Source of the DNA: Gammaproteobacteria bacterium
GTDB lineage: Bacteria > Pseudomonadota > Gammaproteobacteria > Pseudomonadales > Pseudohongiellaceae
Assembly: GCA_003514305.1 (NCBI GenBank)
Contig: DORE01000019.1
Location: 1-15,020, forward strand
Length of the DNA: 15,020 bases
Direction: 5' to 3'
Below, in pieces: positions 1 through 6,469 of this stretch. How positions within the stretch are numbered: the stretch's first letter is position 1; every line of letters starts with the position of its first letter. The notes beneath the pieces are model-generated. The model was not told the DNA's origin and did not search any database. It saw only the letters and a list, made by a program, of their open reading frames with translations. A program made the translations under genes and the position numbers.

Positions 1-833
1 GTCAACGGGTCCTCATCGCCATCCTTCGGCGCACCTGCTTCTGCCCAAGCTATGATCTTGCGAACATCCTGTTCTTCGATAACACGGTTATTAACAAAAT
101 CACCAATGTGGCCGTCAATTGCGCCTGGAGGCATACGCTTAGTCATCAATACCTCGCGAATCATAGGTGACCACCCCTGCACCATGGCGTGACTATCCAT
201 CGCGAACGGAGCGATACCTCCCTCGCGATGGCAGGCCGCACAGTTTTCTGCAAGAACCGGTGCAATATCCGCGACATAAGACGGAACTGCAGTTCCCTCT
301 TCGTAGCTCACTGTCTCCCCATTGACGGCAATTTCCGGAGTAGTCACAGTGTCACCAGCAAGAATCTCGTTGAGCGCGACTTCCGCTCCCGAAACAGAAC
401 CTCGATAATTCACAGTGAAGCGAGCTGGATCAAAGATTAATACCTGGCCAGTGCGAGAGATCCCCATGGCCTCGGAAATCACCCTATGATCATCCATTAA
501 CACTGGGAGGTCAGTGCCAAGCTTCATAAGTTCAGCGGCCACTTCAGCCCGGTTTTCAAGGCCCATAGGATTGATCATCAAAAATTCGACTCCCCTAGGG
601 TCAAATTGCTTTTTTAGTGTGAGAAAGTCCGGTAGCGCCGCCTCAGTTGCCTCACTGCCAGCAGCCTGAACCAAAAATACGACAGCCTCGTGGTCATCCA
701 GATAACTCATGCTATGGTGGTAACCGCGCTGGTCAATGAGCGCGAAGTCTCCTACACGATCCTGTGCTAAAGCCAAAATAGGCATTAGTGCGGCGGCGAT
801 TAGCGAAAGTTTCATCTTGCCCGGCTTGTCCAT
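1..833 (-). CDS. Secreted redoxin-fold / cytochrome c domain protein, 3' end outside window
   Basis: The reading frame is open from the ATG at 833 to the window edge, giving 277 residues of a longer protein. Residues 1-23 are a Sec signal peptide (MDKPGKMKLS, then a hydrophobic run ending ALA|Q). Residues about 25-160 read as a thioredoxin/AhpC-TSA-like fold (VVFLVQ, GVEFLMINPM, LPVLMDD, GQVLIFD). Residues 185-275 are a heme-c domain with CAACH at 198-202, followed by GGIAPFAM and KRMPPG, whose Met234 is a plausible sixth ligand. This CxxCH-APF-MPP pattern is known from large periplasmic proteins that often continue into a copper type II ascorbate-dependent monooxygenase domain; whether this one does cannot be seen. 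The usual CxxC or peroxidatic Cys after the first beta strand is absent (AAGSEAT there), so a thiol redox role is unlikely. The start is fixed by a strong AAGGAGGA just upstream. Heme attachment places it in the periplasm. Family call good, substrate unknown. Confidence 0.85.
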   Translation of the reverse strand, partial: MDKPGKMKLSLIAAALMPILALAQDRVGDFALIDQRGYHHSMSYLDDHEAVVFLVQAAGSEATEAALPDFLTLKKQFDPRGVEFLMINPMGLENRAEVAAELMKLGTDLPVLMDDHRVISEAMGISRTGQVLIFDPARFTVNYRGSVSGAEVALNEILAGDTVTTPEIAVNGETVSYEEGTAVPSYVADIAPVLAENCAACHREGGIAPFAMDSHAMVQGWSPMIREVLMTKRMPPGAIDGHIGDFVNNRVIEEQDVRKIIAWAEAGAPKDGDEDPL

Positions 834-837
834 ATCT

Positions 838-845
838 TCCTCCTT
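838..845 (-). promoter_or_regulatory. Strong Shine-Dalgarno for the redoxin/cytochrome gene
   Basis: On the minus strand this reads AAGGAGGA, ending four bases before the ATG at 833. It is nearly the full anti-16S complement. It selects that ATG over the in-frame ATG six codons further in. Confidence 0.8.
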
Positions 846-943
846 ATCATCAGTCCAACGCTTACTGTTTCACGAACTGACCTGTGGTTGCTGGGGGTCA
901 TGATCATCGGTAACGCAATAATAACCCCACAAATAACCAGTAA

Positions 944-972
944 ATAATAAAGATCGAGACTAGCTTCGTCAA
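944..972 (-). promoter_or_regulatory. Sigma70-type promoter for the redoxin/cytochrome gene
   Basis: On the minus strand TTGACG (967-972) and TATTAT (944-949) are separated by 17 bases, each matching the consensus at five of six positions. Transcription would start near 937, leaving an untranslated leader of about 100 bases before the ATG at 833. The promoter lies in the gap after the upstream minus-strand phosphatase gene, so the redoxin gene probably has its own transcript. This is seen by eye only. Confidence 0.6.
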
Positions 973-1028
973 TTGCATGAGGTTCGCTTTAACGCGCCTT
1001 AGCAACCGTTCATAGCATGATTTCTGAA

Positions 1029-1823
1029 TTAGGGTTGACGTAGAAGAGCCAGTAACTGCGGATACAAGGCAGGATTCGCTATCAAGAGATTTTTATTGAA
1101 GAATTGAGGATCCACATCTTTGGGTACAACACCGAAATGTCCACACACGGCGCCAGCTTCTTTGGCTATCAGCCTGGCGGCAGCGAAATCCCAAAGACTT
1201 AGGCTTTCGTAGTAGCCGTCAAGGCGCCCGGCGGCCAGCCAGCAAATGTCGAGCGCGGCTGAGCCAAGACGCCTTATGTCAGCGCAATTATGAAGAATGC
1301 TCCTGACTCGCTCTACCATCTCATCAATGCCTTCCTTTATGTAGGGAAACCCGGTGGCAATAATCGCTCTGCGTAAATTTGTCTCCCGAGCCACTCTGAT
1401 CGCAACCCCATTTAGCAAAGCGCCTTTCCCCAATTCTGCGCTGAATAGCTCGTCGGTGAAAGGGTTGTAGACAACACCAAGCGTAATCTGCCCATTCTCG
1501 CAATAAGCGATCGAGACGGCTGATTGAATATGACCATGGGCATAATTCACCGTCCCATCGATCGGGTCGACAATCCACACAGGGACATCGGAATCCCAGA
1601 CCCGTTGGAGCTCGGGGGAAGATTCCTCGGAAAGAAGTCGATGTTTTGAAAAGCGCTGTTCAATCCTTCTCCGAATTAACTGGTCTGCTTTGATATCAGC
1701 GTTAGTAACCAGCTCGTTTCCTCCCTTATAATCATGAACGAGATCAGACTGTTCGCGCTCGCAACAAATCAGTTCGCCTGCTTCGCGCGCAACGCTTTGT
1801 ACAAAATCCATGAGATCTGTCAT
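1029..1823 (-). CDS. Inositol monophosphatase family protein
   Basis: The protein has 264 residues, the usual length for the SuhB/IMPase family of Mg2+-dependent sugar-phosphate phosphatases. The metal and catalytic motifs are intact: VTNADIKAD at 39-47, LLSEES with Glu66/Glu67, WIVDPIDGTVNYAHG at 83-97 (Asp86, Asp89 and Thr91), and SLWDFAAA with Trp211-Asp212. GSAALDICWLAAGRLDGYYE at 187-206 is also typical. There is no signal peptide, so it is cytoplasmic. The start at 1823 is supported by AAGGAAG six bases upstream. The substrate cannot be told from sequence: inositol phosphate, a nucleotide-derived bisphosphate (CysQ type) or another sugar phosphate are all possible. It diverges from the dprE-type operon with the start codons about 12 bases apart, which hints at shared control and perhaps a role in the same sugar-phosphate chemistry. 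That link is inference. Confidence 0.93.
   Translation of the reverse strand: MTDLMDFVQSVAREAGELICCEREQSDLVHDYKGGNELVTNADIKADQLIRRRIEQRFSKHRLLSEESSPELQRVWDSDVPVWIVDPIDGTVNYAHGHIQSAVSIAYCENGQITLGVVYNPFTDELFSAELGKGALLNGVAIRVARETNLRRAIIATGFPYIKEGIDEMVERVRSILHNCADIRRLGSAALDICWLAAGRLDGYYESLSLWDFAAARLIAKEAGAVCGHFGVVPKDVDPQFFNKNLLIANPALYPQLLALLRQP
1727..1732 (+). promoter_or_regulatory. Candidate -10 element for the gtrA-dprE operon
   Basis: A perfect TATAAT lies about 100 bases before the GtrA start, inside the 5' part of the antisense phosphatase gene. No good -35 hexamer stands 16-18 bases upstream, so the call is weak. Some promoter must lie in this area, because the two divergent genes leave almost no intergenic space. 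Confidence 0.25.
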
Positions 1824-1835
1824 AGCCGCTTCCTT

Positions 1836-2360
1836 ATGCGATTCAGTAGCTGGGTATCAGCCACAGCAAGATCAATTGATGCCGACGAGAACTTCAATGT
1901 GACTGCTGTCGACCGAGCCCTAAAGTATGGGGTTTTCGCCGTAATTGCCACCCTAATGAACCTCGCTTCTCAAGAAGTAATGGTCAGAGTGTATTCTGGG
2001 GACTACGCGCTTTTTGTCGCCCTTTTTTTTGGCACGATTGCAGGCTTGATGAGCAAATACTGGTTAGACAAAAAATTCATCTTCTCTTTTGTCACCCGTT
2101 CCAAGCGAGAGAACATAACAACATTTACCGCCTACACTTTGACCGGAGTTCTCACCACAGCTGTATTCTGGGGTTTCGAACTGAGTTTTGAATACTGGTT
2201 TGGCGGCAAGTTAGCACGCTATTCTGGTGCTGCTATCGGACTGGCCGTCGGTTATGTTGTAAAGTATCACCTCGATAGCCGGGAAGTATTTGTCTACGCA
2301 CCCGGTAGGAGTGAAATCCGCGGCCAATTAGGTCGGAACCATCTTGACAGGGGTGATTAG
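1836..2360 (+). CDS. GtrA-like small membrane protein (putative lipid-linked sugar translocator)
   Basis: From the ATG at 1836 the protein has 174 residues. It belongs to the GtrA/DPMS family (like Rv3789 of Mycobacterium tuberculosis), seen in four hydrophobic segments at about 32-48, 57-73, 98-115 and 130-146 and in the family signature YWLDKKFIF at 75-83 after the second helix. GtrA proteins are thought to help move polyprenyl-phosphate sugars across the inner membrane; Rv3789 sits beside dprE1/dprE2 and has been proposed as an arabinose-lipid flippase or an anchor for arabinosyltransferases. Here too it directly precedes DprE1, with four bases between stop and ATG. The start is uncertain: no clear Shine-Dalgarno precedes 1836. 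An in-frame ATG at 1734 would add 34 residues antisense to the phosphatase gene, and an in-frame GTG near 1899 would shorten the N terminus. The hydrophilic C-terminal tail of about 25 residues is not part of the core family. Confidence 0.85.
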   Translation: MRFSSWVSATARSIDADENFNVTAVDRALKYGVFAVIATLMNLASQEVMVRVYSGDYALFVALFFGTIAGLMSKYWLDKKFIFSFVTRSKRENITTFTAYTLTGVLTTAVFWGFELSFEYWFGGKLARYSGAAIGLAVGYVVKYHLDSREVFVYAPGRSEIRGQLGRNHLDRGD

Positions 2361-2364
2361 CAGG

Positions 2365-3696
2365 ATGCGTCTTTCAGGCTGGGGTCGGTATCCAAGCGTA
2401 GAAGCGTCTTTGCTAGCGCCCAAAGATGCCGGCTCTGCAGCGCGAATTCTACAGAACAGCGAGGGACCTCGAATGATTCCCCGGGGCGCTGGGCGCAGCT
2501 ATGGTGACAGCGCTTTGGCGACCAGGGTATTAAGCAGTCGCTACCTGAACCACTTAATCGCGATTGACCAGAATGCTCTGACCATTCGTGCCGGCGCGGG
2601 CGCCACTCTGGGCGAGATACTTCGCATTTGTGTGCCCCAAGGCTTATTCCTGCCGGTGCTGTCAGGCACAAAGTATGTCAGCCTAGGTGGTGCGATCGCG
2701 GCCGATATTCACGGCAAAAATCACCATGTCGACGGTAGCTTCTGTGACTATGTGAATCGTTTCACTTTGCTGCTGCCAAGCGGCGAAACAGCAGTCTGCT
2801 CTCACACCGAAAATATAGAATTATTTCGGGCCACCTGCGGCGGTATGGGACTGACCGGGGTAATTCTGGATGCCACGATATCTTTGAGAAAGGTGCCGAG
2901 CGCTTTTATAGATGTTCTGTCTATCCCGGCTGCGAATCTCAAGGACAGCCTGGCATTGCTTCGACAATACAATGAAAAGCAATACGTCGTTGCTTGGGTA
3001 GACTGCTTGGCGACGGATACGGCGCTTGGCAGAGGGGTCATTCATATTGGAAGTCACAGCGAAACAGGAAAGCTCACGTTCAAGCAAAAGCGGAAAATAT
3101 CTGTGCCGTTTACGACCCCAGGATTTCTGCTCAATCGTTACACGATGAGTGGTTTTAATCATCTTTACTATGCACGCCACAGGCTCAAAAGATCCGTGAA
3201 ATCTATGTATTTCGATGACTTTTTCTTTCCACTGGACAGCATAAACGGATGGAACCGGCTTTACGGGGCGGCTGGATTTCTTCAATACCAGTTCGTCTTG
3301 CCTGACCATTCCGCAGAATCGGGTCTGCGAGAAACCCTGGATACGTTGAGTCGGGCGGGAAAAGGCTCCTTTCTAGCGGTGCTCAAGCGGTTCGGACCGG
3401 CCAATACAAACTTGCTAAGCTTCCCCAGCAAGGGGGTTACACTGACGCTTGATTTCAAGTATGAGCCCGATCTTCTGCCACTGCTGGATATACTGGACGA
3501 GATTGTTTTGAAGGCCGGCGGGCGTCATTATCTAGCGAAAGATGCCCGTATGAGCGCTGCGGTATTCAGGCAGGGATACCCCCAGTGGCACCAATTCAAA
3601 GCCATTAAAGATCAGATAGACCCGACTGGAATTCTTGGTTCTCTCCAGTCCGAACGGCTTGGATTGACGAAGCCCGGCATGAGGTCATCTGAGTAA
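2365..3696 (+). CDS. dprE1: DprE1-like FAD-dependent polyprenylphosphoryl-ribose 2'-oxidase
   Basis: The protein has 443 residues from the ATG at 2365; TTG 2344 and GTG 2353 are alternative starts overlapping gtrA. It is a VAO-fold flavoenzyme closely resembling mycobacterial DprE1, which oxidises C2 of decaprenyl-phosphoryl ribose. Visible family motifs are LSGWGRYP (3-10), PRGAGRSYGDSA (39-50), IHGKNHHVDGSF (115-126), GGMGLTGVI (159-167), NRLYGAAGFLQYQF (297-310), KRFGP (341-345), the SFP...LDF segment (352-363) and LAKDAR (390-395), whose Lys392 corresponds to catalytic Lys418. The Cys387 position of the M. tuberculosis enzyme, target of benzothiazinones, is Thr361 here. It has no signal peptide and probably works at the inner membrane with the next gene product, the reductase. 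AGGGG at 2349-2353 could serve as Shine-Dalgarno. Stop and next start overlap as TAATG. Confidence 0.93.
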   Translation: MRLSGWGRYPSVEASLLAPKDAGSAARILQNSEGPRMIPRGAGRSYGDSALATRVLSSRYLNHLIAIDQNALTIRAGAGATLGEILRICVPQGLFLPVLSGTKYVSLGGAIAADIHGKNHHVDGSFCDYVNRFTLLLPSGETAVCSHTENIELFRATCGGMGLTGVILDATISLRKVPSAFIDVLSIPAANLKDSLALLRQYNEKQYVVAWVDCLATDTALGRGVIHIGSHSETGKLTFKQKRKISVPFTTPGFLLNRYTMSGFNHLYYARHRLKRSVKSMYFDDFFFPLDSINGWNRLYGAAGFLQYQFVLPDHSAESGLRETLDTLSRAGKGSFLAVLKRFGPANTNLLSFPSKGVTLTLDFKYEPDLLPLLDILDEIVLKAGGRHYLAKDARMSAAVFRQGYPQWHQFKAIKDQIDPTGILGSLQSERLGLTKPGMRSSE

Positions 3697-4436
3697 TGAA
3701 TATTCTTGTCATCGGCGCGAGCTCTGCTATCGCCACCGCAGTTGCAAAGCGTTATTCAGAGCGTCAAGCCTGCTTGTTCTTGATTGCGCGCAATGTCTCG
3801 AGATTGGAGCTTCTGCGGCAGGATCTTAAGGTTCGAGGCGCAACGAGGATCGGAACCCACGTCCTGGACCTTTTGGACCACGAAAAGCATGAAGCCGCGA
3901 TAGACGCCGCGATTCAATTCTTCGGCGACGCCGGCATCGATCTCGCCTTGATTTGCCACGGCTCTCTTCCCGACCAAAAAGCAGTCGAGAAAGATTTCGA
4001 GCTCGCACAGCGTGAGATTGATACTAATGGCCTGAGCACTGTCTCTTTGCTCATTCGGCTGGCACCCCACTTTGAGCAACAAGGTCACGGATTGCTGGCG
4101 ATAGTAACCTCGGTCGCTGGCGACCGAGGCCGGCAGACCAATTTCGTCTACGGCGCGGCTAAAGCACTGGTGTCGACATACTTGCAGGGTCTGCGGGGAA
4201 AGCTCTTGCCTTCTGGCGTGCACGTTATGGACATCCGCCCTGGGCTGGTGGATTCACCGATGACACAGCAGTTCGAAAAAGGCCTTTTGTGGTCTTCTCC
4301 TGAGCTGGTGGCCGAACATATAGAAAAAGCTGTTAGGCGCAAACGCGACACTGTCTATATTCCCGGATATTGGCGTCTGATCATGGCAGTTGTGCGATCA
4401 ATACCCGAGGCCGTCTTCAAACGGCTAAAGTTCTAG
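3696..4436 (+). CDS. dprE2: DprE2-like short-chain dehydrogenase/reductase
   Basis: This is a classical-size SDR of 246 residues. The N-terminal Rossmann motif is GASSAIA at 7-13, a variant of TGxxxGIG that keeps the first Gly but not the last two. Asn111 and the catalytic Ser139 (IVTSVAGDRG), Tyr152 and Lys156 (VYGAAKAL) are all present. RPGLVDSPMT at 181-190 is the usual PG motif. In mycobacteria DprE2 reduces the 2-keto intermediate made by DprE1, completing epimerisation of polyprenyl-phosphoryl ribose to arabinose. Its position directly after DprE1, with the TAATG overlap and translational coupling, makes that role likely; on sequence alone it would be only an SDR. Its stop codon lies in the same frame as the next gene, with one codon between stop and the presumed TTG start. 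Confidence 0.88.
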   Translation: MNILVIGASSAIATAVAKRYSERQACLFLIARNVSRLELLRQDLKVRGATRIGTHVLDLLDHEKHEAAIDAAIQFFGDAGIDLALICHGSLPDQKAVEKDFELAQREIDTNGLSTVSLLIRLAPHFEQQGHGLLAIVTSVAGDRGRQTNFVYGAAKALVSTYLQGLRGKLLPSGVHVMDIRPGLVDSPMTQQFEKGLLWSSPELVAEHIEKAVRRKRDTVYIPGYWRLIMAVVRSIPEAVFKRLKF

Positions 4437-4439
4437 ACC

Positions 4440-5873
4440 TTGACTGAATATAGATCAAAAAAAAGCGAGGGTCTGCCTCTCTTTGTCGACCTGGACGGCA
4501 CCCTGATCAAGACCGATCTGATGTTTGAGTCGATTTGTGTGCTGTTAAAACGGAATCCGTTCAGCCTGATAATGCTTGCGATCTGGCTCGTAAAGGGAAA
4601 AGCATATCTGAAAGCACGACTGGCTGAACGAGTCCATCTCAACATCAGTAACATGCCTTTCAATGCTGAGTTCCTGGACTTCTTGGGCGACGAAGAGCGC
4701 AGAGGGCGGCAGCTCATTTTGATTTCTGCTGCCAATAACCGTGCACTAAAGAAGTTTGCCGAACCACTCAAGCTATTCGCGACGTGTGTCGGCAGCGACG
4801 AGCAGATCAACCTAAAAGCCAGGGCAAAACTGCAGCGCATCGAGGAAATAAACCGCGGCAAACCCTTCAGTTATGCTGGCAATGCAAGAGCAGATGTCCC
4901 TATCTGGGAAGCAGCAGCGGAAGTCATTCGCGTGAACTGTAGCAGATCACTCGCCAGGCACATCTCGGACACAAAACCGAGCAGAGATTTCGATCTATCT
5001 GATTCGAGGATCCGGTTTCTATGGAAAGCTGTGCGACCGCATCAGTGGGCGAAGAATGGCCTGTTGTTTATTCCTCTCGCGCTGGCTCATCAAATAACTG
5101 ATATCCATCGTCTGCTTCACACCTGCGTTGGTTTCATCTGTTTTTGTCTGGTGGCATCAAGTGTCTATCTCAGCAACGACCTGCTGGACCTTGAATCTGA
5201 TCGCTTGCACAGTACCAAAAAAACAAGACCGCTGGCTGCTGGCAACCTGCCGATTCAGACCGGTATTGTGACTGCCATCATGCTGCTCCTGGCCGCTTTT
5301 ACACTTGCTCATCTTCAACCCAGAGAATTCGTCGTCACTCTTTTCGGCTACTGGGTACTCACAGTACTCTACAGTGTGCTACTGAAACGCCTTTTCTTAC
5401 TGGATTTAGTTACACTGGCAAGCTTGTATTCCCTGCGGCTTGAGGCTGGGGCACAAGCCTCAGGAGTCAACGCTTCAGTTTGGTTGTTAGGGTTTTCGAT
5501 GGCGCTGTTCTTCGGATTGGCTGCCCTTAAGCGCGTCATCGAATTAAGCAAATCAAACCATGCCGGTGAGCTACCGGGGAGACCCTACAAACATAGCGAT
5601 TCGACCTTCCTTGGCGCGCAAGGCATGCTCGCCTGCGCATTTTCTGTATTGATATTTATTTTTTACATCTATGCGGAGGAGTCACAGTCTTTGTACCGCT
5701 TTCCAGAGATGCTTTGGCCAATTGCTGGCCTGCTCGGGGGTGTCTTATTCAGAGCCTGGTGGTTGGCGCGGCAGGGAGAACTTAATGAAGATCCGGTTCT
5801 TTTGGCAGTTTCAGACCGCACCAGTCAGATTGCCATAGCGCTCATGTTTCTGGTGCTCTGGTTGGCAATCTAA
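4440..5873 (+). CDS. HAD phosphatase-UbiA prenyltransferase fusion (polyprenyl-phosphate phosphoribosyltransferase type)
   Basis: The protein has 477 residues. The N-terminal domain (about 12-170) is a HAD phosphatase: motif I DLDGT at 17-21, motif II Ser95 in LILISAANN, a Lys near 126-130, and motif IV as GNARAD at 147-152. The C-terminal domain (about 195-477) is a UbiA-type membrane transferase with RPHQWAKNGLLFIPL at 199-213, the Asp-rich motif NDLLDLESDRLHSTKKTRP at 246-264, YSLRLEAGA at 330-338 and about eight or nine helices. The RPxQWxKN form is that of DPPR synthase (Rv3806c), which moves 5-phosphoribose from PRPP to decaprenyl phosphate; a HAD partner could then remove the 5-phosphate. 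The start must be the TTG at 4440: an in-frame TAG lies just upstream and the next ATG (4521) would delete motif I. The first motif IV acidic residue, usually GD, is Asn148, so phosphatase activity may be weakened. It is the last gene of the operon. Confidence 0.9.
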   Translation: MTEYRSKKSEGLPLFVDLDGTLIKTDLMFESICVLLKRNPFSLIMLAIWLVKGKAYLKARLAERVHLNISNMPFNAEFLDFLGDEERRGRQLILISAANNRALKKFAEPLKLFATCVGSDEQINLKARAKLQRIEEINRGKPFSYAGNARADVPIWEAAAEVIRVNCSRSLARHISDTKPSRDFDLSDSRIRFLWKAVRPHQWAKNGLLFIPLALAHQITDIHRLLHTCVGFICFCLVASSVYLSNDLLDLESDRLHSTKKTRPLAAGNLPIQTGIVTAIMLLLAAFTLAHLQPREFVVTLFGYWVLTVLYSVLLKRLFLLDLVTLASLYSLRLEAGAQASGVNASVWLLGFSMALFFGLAALKRVIELSKSNHAGELPGRPYKHSDSTFLGAQGMLACAFSVLIFIFYIYAEESQSLYRFPEMLWPIAGLLGGVLFRAWWLARQGELNEDPVLLAVSDRTSQIAIALMFLVLWLAI

Positions 5874-6042
5874 TTACATCATTGCATAAGAAGCGTATGG
5901 CAGTATCGGAGAGGAAGCGTCTGACGCTGGGGGGTTTCCTTGAGACAATACTAATTGCCAGTTTGAGTCTAATAGCCTCGATTCACCGAGAGCAACATAC
6001 CGCAGGAGTATTCACAGATAAAGTCTCAGTCCTCTCTGATCG

Positions 6043-6073
6043 GGGGTCTGATCACTGCCGGAGATCAGATCCC
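6043..6073. repeat. 11-bp hairpin with 9-base loop
   Basis: GGGGTCTGATC (6043-6053) pairs along its whole length with GATCAGATCCC (6063-6073), with one G-T wobble, around ACTGCCGGA. No T run follows on either strand, so it is not a standard intrinsic terminator. It lies 170 bases after the UbiA stop and could protect or end that transcript. Confidence 0.55.
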
Positions 6074-6221
6074 AGTCACACTCATTCCAGCGAAAGAATG
6101 TGAACCCACCGCCCTACCTGCAGCTGCCCAATACATATCCGTCAGCGAGCACAATTGAAGAACCAGCAAGACGATATTCACTAAGTCAGAACGCAAAACC
6201 GTCGCGGAAGCGTTCCTCAAG

Positions 6222-6235
6222 ACGCCAGCTGGCGT
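6222..6235. repeat. Perfect 14-bp palindrome ACGCCAGCTGGCGT
   Basis: The site is identical to its reverse complement. Its right half can instead form CTGGC/GCCAG (6229-6233 with 6240-6244), so two mutually exclusive small hairpins are possible. It may be a protein-binding dyad or chance; no gene start is close. Confidence 0.4.
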
Positions 6236-6302
6236 GAATGCCAGGAAATCAAAAATCCCAGCCATCAGTTTGCTTGACAGTAAGGACCGGAGGTCTGAAT
6301 AG

Positions 6303-6340
6303 CACGGTGACAAACTCGAATCACGGCCTTTTCACGGTGA
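6303..6340. repeat. Direct repeat CACGGTGA, two copies 30 bp apart
   Basis: Exact copies lie at 6303-6310 and 6333-6340, with a partial CACGG at 6322-6326 between them. The second copy extends to TCACGGTGA, which has TCAC/GTGA dyad half-sites. A 30-bp period, about three helical turns, would fit cooperative binding of a regulator, but no promoter or target gene is obvious. Confidence 0.35.
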
Positions 6341-6469
6341 TTTCCTCCAAATAAACTGCATTGTAAGAGAAAGCCTTTGAGGAGATAGCTAAGCGGAAAG
6401 CGCACTGCTCGGAATTGAACCACCACAACTCTCCGACCGCGTCGAAATCGAGCCTTGCAACAGGCACTG

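Larger units (their letters stand above)
5874..6469. other. 596-base gap with no recognisable gene, rich in inverted and direct repeats
   Basis: This stretch lies between the convergent ends of the UbiA operon and the SnoaL gene. Both strands hold only short, interrupted frames with no recognised domain. One plus-strand frame is open from 5976 to a stop near 6160 without a convincing start or ribosome binding site. What stands out is structure: AGCGT/ACGCT around CTG at 5916-5928 followed by a G run and TTT, an 11-bp hairpin at 6043-6073, a 14-bp palindrome at 6222-6235, and repeated CACGGTGA at 6303-6340. On the minus strand GGAGGAAATCACC precedes a GTG near 6335, but that frame stops after four codons. 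It could be the remains of a lost gene or a transcription-end region. Confidence 0.6.

Noticed and set aside
2821..3309. Long antisense frame inside the DprE1 gene
   Set aside because: It is fully overlapped by a clear DprE1 homologue and has no recognisable protein features.
5916..5940. AGCGT-CTG-ACGCT hairpin followed by G run and TTT as a terminator of the UbiA operon
   Set aside because: The stem has only five pairs and the T run is short and separated by six G, so I do not call it a terminator.
5976..6160. Plus-strand frame in the gap after UbiA (contains IPVTLIPAKECEPTALP)
   Set aside because: It has no start codon with ribosome binding site, is under 65 codons and matches no family I recognise.
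6323..6337. Minus-strand GTG with a strong GGAGGAAATCACC upstream
   Set aside because: The frame ends after four codons (GTG AAA AGG CCG TGA), so it is not a gene unless it is a leader peptide, for which there is no downstream gene.
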